Counted from the first letter of the stretch, positions 10,623 to 23,213 are shown. The stretch: 64,000 nucleotides of DNA from Rhizopus sp. PT2906 (GCA_025529335.1 JAMYHX010000101.1:1-64000), one strand, 5' to 3'. Notes: generated from the letters alone by a model not told the origin. Numbers and translations are program-made.

Positions 10623-12433
10623 GATCCCCAACCATCACCAAATAGCTTACAGTGACGACGTTCACACCATTTATCATACAACAGTCTTGCTGCATTTTTA
10701 CCTGCTATCGTTTGCGTTTCCATCGTCTTTAAAAATAAATGACTCATTAGTCATTATATCAACACACGTCCTTGTATATAAATATCTTACGGATATAAAG
10801 TTTTCAAATGCGCTGGTATAAATGATTCCATTCTCTTCTCCTTCCATTTTCAATACGAAAGGTACAAACTGGTGCTCATCAGTGATAGGATATAGCTCTG
10901 GAAATGCGTGCCATTTCTTACGGAAGGTCCAACTCTTGTTCAAGAACAGATCATCAAGCTCTTCTTCACCCAACTCATGCGATGAGAATATCTTGATAAC
11001 TTGCTCACCATTATCCAATTGTCGGTGGACAGAGAATGTTTGAAATGGTGCACTACCATCTTGAAAGTTTTTAACTTTATATAATTGGTAAAGAGTCAGT
11101 ATAATCACAAGTACTTGGAGGTATCTTGCTTACCTAATGGATGTCCAGTGGTGATAACAAAGGTAGGTGTTTTATCAATGCTGTCCTTGCCAAAATAATG
11201 AGGATTGATATGTCCAGAAACAAGGGTAACATGAACAACATGATAATCTCGATGATGACGTTCTGCTGGGAACCCAAACTGAATATCAGACAAGGCAAGA
11301 GGAGAAGCAAGGACGACATCATCAAACACTTGATGCGCTCCATCCGATGTTTGTACTGCGTATCTATGAACTGGTTTTCCTATTTGATCAAATTCGGTGA
11401 TATTATAAATAGCTGTTACTTTGGTGTTCAGTCGTACATCTGCCCCAGAACGACTTGCAAACTCTTCAAATATTTTAAAGTTTCCTTCTTCCAATGCCCA
11501 TGTACCATGACCTGCTTCCATTGACACCTACAGATTTCAGTTAGCTTTTGCCTTTTATTTTTCATCTTGTGGTTTCTTACCATGACAGCTAATGCGTGTA
11601 CTCTGTTCAAATCCTGGCAATAATTACCTCTTGTTGCAGATTGTAGTACTTCATAGGCATATGCATCATTAATACCAAGCTCATCTTTTAAATAGTCAAT
11701 AGCACTTTGATTAAGCAAACTTTCAAACTGAAGACTCCTCACAGCCTTTGTTACATGTTCAAACCCAAGGTCTGAATCATACAGTTTCATAAACTGATCA
11801 ACAACAGCCTTTTGCTTCCTTTGGAACTATACAGAACAATCAGATAAAAACATCTTGTATGCAGACTGTTTTTACCTTGAGTGGGGAAATCAGTCCATAT
11901 CTCCAGATAGGAACAATCGTATCCCACAGTGTGCCAGACTGTTCAAATAGAAACTCTTTTCCATCCCAAATACCAAGACCGGGTCTCTTATCATCACGAA
12001 CCTCTGTCAGTTTAGTCCTCGTCAGATTGAACGCATCGACTGCCTTCATCAAGTTTTTATTGGCTTCAACAAAAATAGAAGCACCAAGTTCAATATTCCC
12101 CCAAGTAGCAGCGTCATCTTTGATCGGAACAGTTGTACTTCTGCCTCCAATGGATTCACTTTGCTCAAAAAGAGTCATGCGAATTTTATGAGGATGAGAA
12201 AATACGTTGCTTAGCCAGAAAGCAGTTGATGTACCAGCAGCACCTCCACCTTTTGGCAAATAAAAAAAAAACGTTATTATTTATGACTTTCTCCCTGTTG
12301 TTTGTATACCTATGATGGCAACAGATTTTTCAATAGGAATTAAATTATCATGAAGAACATGTTGTCCATGTTGCCAGTCTGCAAAAGCAAATGACAAAAG
12401 ACTAAATAGAGCCAGAGTTTGACAAGTTTTCAT
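10616..12433 (-). CDS. Prenylcysteine oxidase (PCYOX1 family)
   Basis: Six minus-strand exons: 12310-12433, 11876-12249, 11581-11826, 11134-11527, 10791-11059 and 10616-10726. They encode 505 residues. A signal peptide is clear (MKTCQTLALFSLLSFAFA). The FAD-binding GxGxxG motif follows in VAIIGGGAAGTSTAFWL, split by the first intron. GGRSTT then matches the second nucleotide contact. The mid-region motif MEAGHGTW and the late TIAGKNAARLLYDKW match the prenylcysteine lyase domain. The family oxidatively cleaves the thioether of farnesyl- or geranylgeranyl-cysteine released from degraded prenylated proteins, in lysosome or vacuole. The stop (10616-10618) lies inside the 3' end of the neighbouring thioesterase-like gene. 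The 5' end is 135 bp from the Ugo1-like stop. Confidence 0.9.
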
Positions 12434-12568
12434 AGAGAAAAAAGAAAAAAGGAGGAAAAAAAAAAAAAAAAAAAGAGTCAGGTTTATTTGTTTATGCAAT
12501 AAAAGTACAGAGCCAATCAAAACCGCTAAATCTCTTTATAATAATTTGCAACATAATGAACCATCCTT

Positions 12569-14083
12569 TTACACACCTTCAAGCCCATTCATGGCATGAA
12601 ACATAAAGACCATGACATTAGCAGCCAATTGCATAGTGAATCCTCTGTATAGACCATAGATACCCCAAGCGCTTGTGATCTGTCTATGCTTGGGATGACG
12701 GAACACGTCTTCGTCAGTGTCACTGGTTGTTGTTGAGTCTGATTCGGAAAAGTGGTTCTTCTTGCGAAGCTTTCTTTGCTGACTAAACTTATTGCGTGTG
12801 CCCTCTTCCTTCATGATCTTGTACATAGCATCTAAAACACCTCGATAAGGCACTGGACGTAAAGCGACAGTCGACTTGAACGGTTCACCCGTCATGGGTA
12901 CCTGACAATGAAGTCTCTTTCTGATGGTTTCTAAGGGAAGCATAAGCAGTAATCCCAAGGTAGATAGGGTAAATTCAGCAGCTCCGTAAAGTATAGGAGA
13001 GTCTGCAGGAGATATACCTAAGGTGCGTGCAATGATTAATGGTATACTACAGGATAAAAGTGGGGTGATGCCATGATAGAGTAAGGTGGGTACCAAGTTT
13101 TTGGAAAGGTAAATGCCGCGGAGTCCCCCTTCCTCTGCATACATGGTACGTAGTGCATGGAAGGGTCCCTTGTACTTGCTGCATAGAGGCGAGGCAGATT
13201 GAACGATCAATCTTGTTCTGATGATCTCGAGAGGGCTTAGTAGGACGCCAACGACTAGATGAGAGGCAACAAGTGTTGTCATGTTTGGTGTAATGTTATC
13301 AAGATGCATCAAAGGTATTGTGTCATCATATAAGCCAAAGAGGTCATTTAAGGAGCCTTCAAGCGCAGGACGAAGTGTTGTACGAAGCATCTCGTATACC
13401 CAAGTCACCCTTTGACCTAAATACATTGTTCAATCAAAAACCAGGTTACTTTTTTTTTCTCTCTTTCTCTCTCTCTCCTTTCCTTGTAGTGGTTACCTTT
13501 AAATAATGATTTCCATCCTTCAGTCGGTTGCTTCACGATCAATCGTAATATCTCCAATAACCCATCTTGCATAGGTGCCATCTGATGAATTGGCCTGTTT
13601 TGATCATCATATACACTGACCGATAAGAATTCAAGCTTATTTAACCGATTTGCGTCAATAGATATCCTTTCAGGCTTTCTATAAAATGTATCTTCCTCAT
13701 CATCCTCTTCTTCGTCAGAGAACTATACAAGATATTAGAGTTCCTGTTTTAACTCACATGGGGTAACTTGCCTGCGATGTTTGCAGGGGTTGTGTTTGCT
13801 CTAGTATAGCTGGGCCTAGAACTTCGACATCTTCATGTGGAGAGTATTGAACCTGAAGCAGGGTTGTCCCCACTTCAAAAGGACTTGTTAGCATAGTAAC
13901 AAAGTACTTGAAGAATGCAAAACTTGTGCATCGTGTTGTAAAGTTTTTCAAATCGTCATGTCGTCTTGTGTCTTCCAGTAAATAAGGTGCACTTTGATCA
14001 GTTGAAGGTAATGAAGTATAATTATAATGGTGTATTCCAGGTGTATAATAAGGTCTATGAGGATTTACTTTTACAGTAGACAT
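12569..14083 (-). CDS. UGO1: Ugo1 / SLC25A46-like mitochondrial outer-membrane carrier protein
   Basis: Three minus-strand exons, 13772-14083, 13497-13722 and 12569-13416, encode 461 residues. The protein is a degenerate mitochondrial carrier: PFEVGTTLLQVQ, LLSPLEIIRTRLIVQ and MLPLETIRKRLHCQ are carrier-repeat Px[DE]xx[KR] motifs, and GGLRGIYLSKN and GIYGLYRGF are the matching second halves. An acidic insert sits between the first and second repeats, and a Ser/Asp-rich loop before the last helix. This pattern matches Ugo1 and its relative SLC25A46, which link outer- and inner-membrane fusion. Intron 1 (13723-13771) has a GC donor (CAG|GCAAGT), the only choice that keeps the frame. The start is the first ATG; a longer frame upstream begins only with GTG. 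Confidence 0.87.
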
Positions 14084-14834
14084 TGAAAGAAAAAACACAA
14101 AATATTAATAAAAAAAAACTGAGCTTATTTTTTAACAGCAAAAATGATTTAGTAACGTGATGGCGTAAAGAACAATGCCTTTTTTTTATTGTAAAAAAGA
14201 TAGGAAAAGATAAAAGGAGGGGGGGGGGGAGAATACGTACCATGATACTTGCTTTTTTATATACACATGAGTATCTTCCAATTTGTTCTCTACAGTGCCA
14301 ATGAGGTATGAAAAAGACTTTAAAAATTGTATGAATGTCATCAACCTTTAAAGAAGAAGAAAAAAGCCCAAATTGAGATACAGCAGAAGCATCTTGCAGT
14401 TCATGCATCTTTGATTGTTGAATACCGCTTGATTGTGTACAGATTATCATCAGCAGCAAAAGGGGAGGGGATGCCAAGTGGGCTGTATATATAGTAATTT
14501 TTTTTAGAATTATTTTTACGCTATTTACCTTATTCTAATGTCACGGCAGGACGATAAAAACTGAATGATTGTGTCGTGTGTAAGCTGAAAGATGAGCCCC
14601 GCTATTGAGTATACTTTAGTTGTTCTACTATTACTGTCATAAGCTGAAGCTGAACAATGATGGGATTGTGTTTAGACGAGACTTAGTGAAGTAGAATGAA
14701 AAGAGGAGAAAGAAAACAAAAGAAAAAAATGTAACTACTGCGCGTTTTTCTTAGTGATGTGTGGTAGTGTTATTGTGATTTGATGCAAACTGGCTAGTTT
14801 TATATAATTTTTAATTGTTGATCAAAAATACTCC
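14084..14834. other. Intergenic region between Tra2-like and Ugo1-like genes
   Basis: About 750 bp, AT-rich, with a G run at 14220-14229. A minus-strand open stretch near 14230-14460 ends in a plausible GTACGT donor. It starts without a usable ATG at its 5' end and resembles no family I know, so it may be 5' leader of the Ugo1-like transcript. No gene is claimed. Confidence 0.45.
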
Positions 14835-15819
14835 TTAATAAGGTGATCTGGTACGAGGAGGGTAGGGTTCATATCTTGGTGGTGGTGGGCGACGGTCATA
14901 GCGGTCATAGCGGTCGTAACGGTCGTACCTATCGTAGCGATCATAACGGTCGTAACGATCCCTTTCGTAACGGTCGTATCTGGGAGGATCATAGCGGTCC
15001 ATGTAAGATCGTTCATAGTAGCGATCGTATCTGGGGTCACCACGGGGAGGTCTGTGATGGTCTCTTCTATCTCGAGGAGCTAAAGGAAATGTTAAACAAA
15101 AATGCATCCATTTTTATGTATTAGAAACTTACGTCCGCGTTTAGGAGGTCCATAATAGCGACCAGGAGTAGGTGTTCTAGGTCTAGAACGTCTTGCCTTG
15201 AGTGAGAGAAAATTGTCAGTATAATCGTTGCTGATTCTCATGCTGTTATACCTTTTCAACTGTAACAACGCGACCGTCAATTTCGGTTCCACTGACGCCA
15301 GCCAAAGCTCTTTCGGCGTCTTCAGCACTAGCCATACGAATAAAGCCAAAACCACGGGATTCACGTGTATGAGGATCATACATGATTTCTGCTTTTATAA
15401 CCTATAATAACGAATGAATAAAAAAAAAGGATAAAAAAGGGCATAAATAATCACAAACCTTGCCATATTTTGCGAAAATTTCTTCAAGATCAGCACCATT
15501 TGTTCTTACTGTAAGACCGGTGATGAATAAGTTATCACCAGGATTTTCATCTTCACGACTTCTAATGTAAAAAGAAAAAAGGTGTGAATTAAGTTGGTGA
15601 TGTTATATTATGTTCTTTATTTACAATGGTTCCCTTGAGCGAGAACGGCTTCTGTATCTGTGTTCACTGTGCTCACGTCCAGGAGAACGGGATCTGGAGC
15701 GACTGCGGGAACGTCTACCTCTGTCGTCGGAGAGACGTTGATGTTCAACTAGAAACAAGATGTGAATACGTGTTTTACAAGATGATGGGTTGCATACCTG
15801 GATTTTCACTCTCACTCAT
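14835..15819 (-). CDS. Transformer-2-like SR splicing factor (RS-RRM-RYD)
   Basis: Six minus-strand exons: 15798-15819, 15625-15748, 15459-15561, 15252-15401, 15133-15196 and 14835-15079. They encode 235 residues. Order of regions: a short acidic start, an Arg-Ser-rich domain (RRSRSRSRSRSPGRE), one RRM with RNP2 NLFITGL and RNP1 RGFGFIRM, then a linker (RPRTPTPGRYYG) typical of Tra2. An Arg-Asp-Tyr-rich tail has eight or so tandem (DRY) units ending in RTRSPY. RS-RRM-RS proteins of the Tra2 type bind exonic enhancers and promote splice-site choice. The tail uses RYD rather than RS dipeptides, so phospho-regulation may differ. Every exon junction fits a GT-AG intron of 50-70 nt. Confidence 0.9.
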
Positions 15820-16880
15820 TTGGAATAGATGAAACTAATGAATAAAAAAAGATGATGGAAAAAGAAAGAAACCAATATTTCTTTCTCCTTTATTTGGCTT
15901 CAAAATTTTTTCTGCGTTCGGCTGAGACACTTACTTAAATCATCCCAGGATTTTTGATTGGATAAAATAACGATGACGTTGGTATTATTTTTTCGAATCA
16001 GACAAGAATAAAATACCTGGAACACATGCAAAAATGCATGCGAAAACACTATGGGCACTCCAGAACAGAAGGTTTCATTTATTTGTATAAATCATCATTA
16101 TCTTTCATGCCGTTCTTCATATAGGATGGCTCCATATAATGGTGGCAATATTTGCCGAAATAACTTTCTGTGTTTCTTTTCCAACTGCCAGGTACCATGG
16201 TTGATCTAAAGGTCTCAGGTGACTCGGGTCAAAATGACAGGTACAGCGTATTGCCTACTGTCTCAAAATATACAGACCTGTTATATACATCTACAACTCA
16301 TTGAATACAATCGAAAGAATCGAACCAACAATTACAAAGTGAGGTTTCTGTTGTATTTGAACGTTTATATCAAAGATTATACATCATTTGACTCTGTTAT
16401 AGAATGAATATCATGATCAATGAGAATTGAGCATGACGTATCTATAAGAATAACATACTTTGTGGTCAGTCTTTTTTTTTGTTTCTTTAAAGAATGACAA
16501 CAAGAAATGCCTATAAGGCAAGCAAGACAGAAAGACAAACAGTAAAGGTGAGCACTACATGCACCAGAAAATACACCAGAAAATAGGCTAATGCTACGGG
16601 CGCTTAATTGGGACGTTACCCGCCTAATCTAAAGCTGCCTAGTTCACTCCTTGATATAAAATACGATATCATCTTAACTACACATGTTCTTGCATCTTTG
16701 TTGATAATCTGATAACATAAAACTAGAATAAATAACAACATTTCTTTTATTTCTTCTTGAAAAAAAACAAACCAAGATGATGAAAAGTTTTATTGGAGGG
16801 CATCATAGGTAATGGATAGAGGTAGTGCCTGTAGTATTAGTCTAATTTATGGTGCATGTAGTGTTTCCCGAACATTATTC
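15820..16880. other. Intergenic stretch upstream of the Tra2-like gene
   Basis: About 1 kb containing the Tra2-like promoter side and AT-rich spacer. Short open frames (for instance near 16219-16407) have no codon structure or family resemblance. No RNA gene or repeat stands out. Confidence 0.45.
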
Positions 16881-17848
16881 TTGGAAGCAACAATGAGCAA
16901 GATGATGCTGAAATCCTCCAAGGCCTTTTTCGCGCCTTGTAAGTAATGCAATGTATACTTGTAAGCTTACTTAATGATCTATTTAAGCTTTAGAATGTAC
17001 TCAACAAAACAAGACATATCTGGAGAGTCTACTTCAACTCATTCTTCCTATATGGTTTTTTGGAAGCAGTAGTACAAGAAACGAAGTTGAAGCAATTTGG
17101 TGCTGAACTTAAAGTTGGAGAAGCTTGCCTGGTTTCTATAAGCAAACAATTAAAGGAACTAGGAATACAAGACAACGAACGATTTCAGTATAAAGCCGAT
17201 GGGATCATTAAACTTTATGATTTGAAGCAATTAGAAATATTGCTTTTGGAAACATCAGGTTCTTTTGGTAACACTGGTAAGGTCAAAATTATTTTGACCA
17301 TCACAAGGGAACCTTTGGATGCCTTGCAATGCTGAAGGTGTTAGCTGACGAATTTTTTTATGCTTTTGAAGAAACATTCAAGAAGCTTAAAATATTTTTT
17401 CTACATGCTTCAGGTAAGTGCATAAGCTTGGTATCTGTGATGTAATTATGTTTTCTCTTAAAAATTATAATCTATAGTCACGCAACTACTGTGGACAAGA
17501 CTTCTTTGAGATCTGGAGAGAAGGCTTTATATCAATAAAGCCTAAATTTGAAGATCGCCTGGAATTCCTTCTAGCTGGTATACAATTCTACTGGGACATG
17601 AAGGTGAGTGTGGCCTACGCAAAATCGATATAGATGTTATTATTCATACTTGTATTATTAAAATATAAGAATTGTTATGCCTAACAGTCAAAGTGATAGA
17701 AGAGCTTAAAGGAGAGCATATGAGATATCGATGCAGCAATTGTCCTGTACCAACACTGAAGGAGCTTATTAATCCGATCATCCTAAAGCTCACCCAGGAA
17801 GAAGATTGTATTGGGATGGCACATCTGAGTCCTTTCTATTGTCAATAA
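16881..17848 (+). pseudogene. Broken member of an uncharacterised amplified gene family
   Basis: Coding-like pieces can be read across introns: about 16881-16939, then 16995-17280 or so, then 17294-17410, 17480-17603 and 17690-17848. Recognisable words include KVGEACLVSISKQLKELG, YKADGIIKLYDLKQLEILLLE, FDHHKGTFG and FEDRLEFLLAGIQFYWDM. A one-base frameshift near 17290 separates the second and third pieces. The last junction needs a poor donor, and no in-frame ATG exists at the 5' end. I recall similar proteins repeated many times in Mucorales genomes, with no known function. It is therefore best treated as a degenerate copy. The family link is memory-based and needs a search. Confidence 0.5.
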
Positions 17849-18212
17849 ACCATAGGTAATACTAGGGGCATTGCAAAGGGGATACTCGATATTCATTTAA
17901 ATTATAAAGAGAATTAATTTAATAAAAGAGACTCTTTATCTTGTCCCCATATTTTGAAATCTCTTGTAACTCCAAAAGGGCATACAGTTTTACTCCTGGT
18001 AATTTAATAAGCTCTTCTTCATTGTCCAATATCATTTGACAAACATCTTTCTTAAACAACTCTTGTTTAATTTAAAGAAGTTGCACCTGATAATAAATAT
18101 ATTTTAAAAGAGAAAAAAGGAGAGAGAGAGAGAGAGAGAGCGAGACTCTATTGTATCTTCCACTTTAAACATACTTGATTTATAGTTTATACGTCCTTAT
18201 CATAAAGCTTCT
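17849..18212. other. Intergenic, with (GA)n microsatellite
   Basis: About 360 bp between the broken family member and the end of the TatD gene. A (GA)n run lies at 18120-18144. Nothing else is supported. Confidence 0.5.
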
Positions 18213-19304
18213 TTATTTACACAATCCAACAAACTCTTGCCAATTTTTATGTGTCACTTGCACCACTTTTTGCACAGACCACTGACGCGTTTGTGCTATT
18301 ATTTTAATGATTTCTATCATACAAGTGTCTAAGCCTTTAGGCGAATTAAGATCGGATTCTATCAACAGTCTATCCTCAGGTACTGCCTTGATCAATTCAA
18401 TAAACTTTTCTGTCGGCAATAGTCTAGCATTAATGACAGCTGAGAACGATATATAGATCTTGAATCCATTGAGCTGCATAAATTGATGAATAGTCGCTGG
18501 TGATCCGCCATATGAATGCAAGCAGAGGCGAAGTGGAGAGAAGGGCTTATTGAGCTTTTTTAGCTTTCTGTTACTGTACTGTCCAGACTGTTCTTTAAGA
18601 TAGTTGTATAGGTGACCTTGGCCTTGCACACAATGGGCGCTTATACCTCGATCGAGCTCTCGTGCCAAATTACTCTGAATTTCAAATATTCTCAACTGAT
18701 GCTCAATGGAACATTGAACATTCGTTGGTTTGACTCCGTGCCATTCAATTGCACCTCCAGGTAGCAATTTGGCTGCCCTGTCAAGTCCGATTTCCCCAAC
18801 AATCGCGTTTGGATGGTCAAGTAGCCTTTGACGTAGATTTTGATACCACATCTCATATGGAAATGGATCTTTCAAATCATGTATCATTTGTTCTAGTTCA
18901 TCTTCATAAGGGCACGTGAGAACACTCTTGTAATGATCCTTTGCTGGCTTTTCTTCGATCATCAATCTATAACAAAACCATGGATGAATGCCTTTCTTAA
19001 AGATTTAAGTGATATATTTTCCTCTTTTTTAAATTATAATCTGTTTACCAAATGAAGGAATACACATATTCTCTCGCTCTTTATTACATTCTGCTGCTAC
19101 TTTGGACACCATATCCCAATCATCTTGTCTGACGCCCATGATAGTAATATGACCTGTCTGTAACTGACGAATCATGGATATATTGGCAATATCATCGTGT
19201 GGATGACAGTGAGCATCGCATACATATGGGAAAAGGCTTTCATCAAATGGCTCATCCGTTTTGGGAACACCATGTTCACTAAAGTCTATGTCTTCTTCAC
19301 TCAT
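18213..19304 (-). CDS. TatD-family metal-dependent hydrolase (Scn1-like)
   Basis: Two minus-strand exons, 19049-19304 and 18213-18991, encode 344 residues. The metal-binding start of the TatD amidohydrolase fold is YVCDAHCHPHDD. Further expected motifs are SFGIHPWFCYRL (split by the intron), AIVGEIGLDR, ISAHCVQGQGH, LCLHSYGGSP, and LLIESDLNSP before the last helix. The set of His, Glu and Asp ligands appears complete. TatD proteins are 3'-5' exonucleases implicated in DNA repair and apoptosis-like DNA breakdown. The fungal branch includes S. pombe Scn1, described as interacting with Cut9, which this copy resembles in length and insertions. The specific role is inferred. Confidence 0.87.
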
Positions 19305-20087
19305 ACTTGACTAAATAATGAAAAGAAGAAAAGAAGAAAAAAAACTGTATTTTATAGACTAATAAAAAGAGCGCAACAAAATCTGGCTTTCCTATTTTGT
19401 ACAAATTCAAAGACAGCGGCGTCATTTTGATTCTTCTACACAATGGATATCATTGCATCCCTCTTGTATCCTTTGAGCAAGATAATAAAACGTGTCGACA
19501 ATTTACATCAATAAAGAGATAGTAACACGACATTAAAACTGTATTAAAGAATATGCTACTCCTTGAACGAAATGAGGCTACCACGGCACCAATCGAAGAA
19601 GCAAACCAATGCGAATCATCATTTCGTCACTCAGCTTCGACAAAAAGCATAGCGAATGGGAGAAAAAAAAAGTATGGCTCGTATAGCTTCCTTAAAGATT
19701 ACCTTTCACAAAAATTGTGCATCCTATAATAAACTGTTGGCTGTCAACCAAGTTAGCCTATTGTAGCGTTCATATAATTTTAAACCAGCTGTGCTGAATG
19801 CATGACTAAAAAAAATATTGCCTATTTAGAGGATATAGATATTGCATTTGATCATATATCCAACCTATGTCAGTTATACAAGATACAAATCAATGATATC
19901 AAAGATGGTTTACCTGTTTAGTGTCTACAGTAACAGGATCAATAACATGCTGTCATCATATTGGACCTTTGAGCAACTCTAAACAGGTCTATCAGAGAAG
20001 CTGACAAATAAATGTGATTGGCTGATTGAAAAAGAAAGACAGAATTAAATTATCAGTCTGCCCTTTTTTCTGTACTTCATCTATACA
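19305..20087. promoter_or_regulatory. Divergent intergenic region between the TatD-like and beta-adaptin genes
   Basis: These two genes are transcribed away from each other, so both promoters lie in these 780 bp. The DNA is AT-rich without coding signal. No individual site is strong enough to name. Confidence 0.45.
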
Positions 20088-22616
20088 ATGTCTGATGCCA
20101 AGTATTTTCAAAGAGGTATATACATATATACACACTACTTTTTATTTCTTTCTTTGACTAATCTTGTTTTCTTTTCATGTAGGAAAAATTCAAGAGCTTC
20201 GAGCAGAACTTACCTCTGAAAAGCGTGATCAAAAGCATCAACGAAAGAAGACAGTGATGAAGAAAATTGTCGCCAATATGACCATGGGAAACGACATGTC
20301 ACCACTCTTTCCGGATATTCTTAATGTAATGCAAGTACCTGTACTTGAAATTAAGAAAATGGTCTACCTTTACATCATCAATTACGCACGAACAAAACCT
20401 GATATGGCAGTAATGGCTATATCTATGTTTATCAAAGTAAAAGGAACAAAAGTAAATGATTGATTTCTCTTACTTATATGTATACACAAAAGGATGTAGA
20501 GGATCCTAATCCATTAATAAGAGCCTTGGCCATACGTACTATGGGTTATATTCAGGTCGAAAAGATTGTTGATGTACTCGTTGATCCACTCCGACACAGC
20601 TTAAAAGATAGAGATCCTTATGTAAGAAAGACAGCTGCTATATGCGTGGCCAAGCTATACATGTATGATAAAGTCCTGGTAGAGAGCGAGCATTTTGTTG
20701 ACATGCTGAGAGATTTATTAGCTGACCCTAATCCGACAGTATGTGCATATTCCATATATAGTTACTCCTATGGTGTGAACTTATATTTTATCATAGGTAG
20801 TAGCTAGTGCCGTGGCAGCTTTAACGGAGATATCCGAACGATCTGATAACATCCAACTGCGACTCAATCATTCTACAGCAAGTAAGCTCGTAGCTGCTCT
20901 AGGAGAATGCTCAGAGTAAGTATCAAGGATAGCATTGTAATTGTAGTCGACTAGTTAATGATCAGGTTAGATGGGGACAGACTTATATACTGGAAGCACT
21001 CATGTACTATGTACCTCAGGATGCTGGAGATGCAGAAATGCTGGCTGAACGTATATCACCTCGTCTTCAGCATGCAAACTCAGCCGTTGTGCTTACGACA
21101 ACCAAGGTCATTATGTATCTTATGAACTATATGAGTAATGAAGAGGAGATCAACCAGCTGTGTCGTAAACTGGCACCTCCATTAGGTATATATATATATA
21201 TATATTACATCAAAGCAATTATTTTTTTTTATTTTATTCATGTTCCTTTGTTATAGTCACCTTACTCGCCTCTGGATATGAAGTACAATATGTGGCACTT
21301 CGCAACATACAGCTGATAATTCAAAGAAGACCAGAGATCTTAAAGAACGATATCAAAGTCTTTTTCTGTAAATATGACGATCCTATCTGTGTGAAGTTAG
21401 GAAAGTTAGAGATCATATTTAGATTAGCGAATGAGCGAAATGTTGATATGGTACTCCATGAACTGAAAGAGTAAGTCGCTTCATAATAAGAGAAATACGA
21501 GACATGAACCTCTTGATGATAGATATGCAGCAGAGGTAGATGTTGATTTTGTTCGAAAGGCGGTTAGAGCCATTGGTCGATTGGCTGTCAAGATTGAAAC
21601 AGCAGCTGATAAATGTATTGCTGCCCTTTTGGAATTGATCCAAACCAAAGTAAACTATGTTGTTCAAGAGGCTATTATAGTCATTAGGGTAAAAACATAA
21701 TTAAGCTACAGCAAAGGGATGACAAGAGGACTTATTAGAAATATAGGACATATTTAGAAAATACCCCAATCAATATGAAAGTATTATCTCTACATTATGT
21801 GAAAATTTGGATGACTTGGATGAGCCTGAAGCAAAGGCATCCATGATATGGATCATTGGACAGTATGCAGATAGAATTGAAAATGCTGATCAATTGTTGG
21901 ATGACTTTTTATATACATTTCTTGAAGAACCTCATGAGGTAAAAAGAGACATGGCCACCACAGTACTGTGTATTGACATGGATATTGCGTAGGTACAATT
22001 GGCATTACTCACAGCAACAGTCAAGTTGTTTGTTCAGCGACCTACAGCTGGTCAAGATCTTGTGCCCAAGGTGTTGAAGTGGGCAACGGAGGAAGTGGAT
22101 AATCCCGATTTACGAGATCGTGGTTACATATACTGGCGTCTGCTTTCCACAGATCCAGCTGCAGCTAAGGTAAGCAATATTCACTTGCATGATCCTCTTC
22201 GCAAACTAAATGACCATGATACATAGGCTGTCGTTTTATCCGACAAACCTGCCATCACGACAGAAAGCGATAATCTTGACCCTCACTTTTTGGATGAGCT
22301 ATTACTCCATATTGGCTCTTTAGCCTCTGTTTATCACAAGAGTCCAACATCATTTATCAGTCGCTATAAGCCACGACACCTCATCCCATCTCCTGCACTT
22401 CAAAAACGATCCGAACAAACATATTTAACACAACAGCAACAACAGCAACAGCAACAGCAATCATGGACAATGCTTCAGCAACAAGAACCCTATCAACCTT
22501 CTCCCGTTCCACCCCAAGCACAACTCAATGATTGGAGTTATAATGCAGCTACAGGTGCACCTCGTATCGTGTCTTCACAGTCGAGTAATCCATACTCAAT
22601 GGACTTGCTACAGTAA
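20088..22616 (+). CDS. AP-1/AP-2 adaptor complex beta subunit (beta-adaptin)
   Basis: Ten exons: 20088-20115, 20183-20436, 20493-20738, 20797-20915, 20971-21185, 21257-21470, 21523-21688, 21747-21938, 21993-22169 and 22227-22616. They encode 666 residues. The N-terminal trunk of HEAT/ARM repeats is strongly beta-adaptin (KKTVMKKIVANMTMGNDMSPLF, LEIKKMVYLYI, DRDPYVRKTAAICVAKLY, FFCKYDDPICVKLGKLE). The C-terminal part is a short hinge with a run of about 11 Gln and Pro-rich sequence ending in SMDLLQ. There is no appendage (ear) domain, which agrees with the short fungal beta subunits. It sorts cargo into clathrin-coated vesicles at the trans-Golgi, endosome or plasma membrane. AP-1 versus AP-2 cannot be decided by eye. 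Confidence 0.9.
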
Positions 22617-22631
22617 ACTTTTTATTTCATT

Positions 22632-23213
22632 CTAGTCAAACTTGATGTATTCTTCCTTGACTTGAATCAAATAAAAAAGCGATGAAACTATTGTGGGTTT
22701 AGTATAAAACGCTTTCTTTTAAAAATAAAACTGACCTGCAACGAATAAGGGTGACATGAAAGGACCATTCAGTTTGCAGCCCTTAAAGACAAGTAACTCA
22801 CCAGCATAGTGAGTCAAGGCAATGACATATGTCCAAATGGCGAGATTGTACATGCTAAAGAAAGAGAGATTAATTAGAATAAAAGCAAAAGTATTCTCTT
22901 ACAATCTATGTTCAAGATGAAAAGCGGCATAGATGCGAATCATACTGACAGACCATGTCCAGGTAGCAAAGAGACGACCACTGAGTGGTGTGACTGAAAT
23001 AGAGAATGAGCAAAGAGGAAACTAGGACGATGAAATAAAAAAGTTACCTTCATGAGGTTTATTGGCATAAAGGCGCTTCGTGAGCGTATCAGTGCAAAAG
23101 TTCTGAATAGAGTTGAAAATACCAAGAGCAGATGTAAACAGGAGCCATTTAGGCAAGTAGCCTTCAGGAAGAGTAGAAAAAATGTCAATAAATTGTCTAT
23201 AAAAGGATTCCAT
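22632..23213 (-). CDS. ERG28: Ergosterol biosynthetic protein 28 (Erg28)
   Basis: Four minus-strand exons, 23048-23213, 22903-22993, 22736-22854 and 22632-22687, encode 143 residues, a normal Erg28 length. Motifs are LPKWLLFTSALGIFNSIQN, the loop after TKRLY, RLFATWTWSVSMIRIYAAFHL, and YNLAIWTYVIALTHYAGELL, in about four membrane helices. The final exon, SSLFYLIQVKEEYIKFD, ends in a polar cytosolic tail. Erg28 is an ER scaffold that tethers the C-4 demethylation enzymes Erg25, Erg26 and Erg27. I chose the ATG at 23213 because Erg28 proteins start close to the LPKWLL helix. The frame stays open to another ATG at 23393, which would add 60 residues. The gene lies tail to tail with beta-adaptin, with 15 bp between stop codons. 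Confidence 0.9.

Noticed and set aside
14230..14460. Minus-strand open frame with a GTACGT donor upstream of the Ugo1-like gene
   Set aside because: No ATG at its 5' end fits, no second exon joins in frame, and no family resemblance is visible. It is more likely transcript leader.
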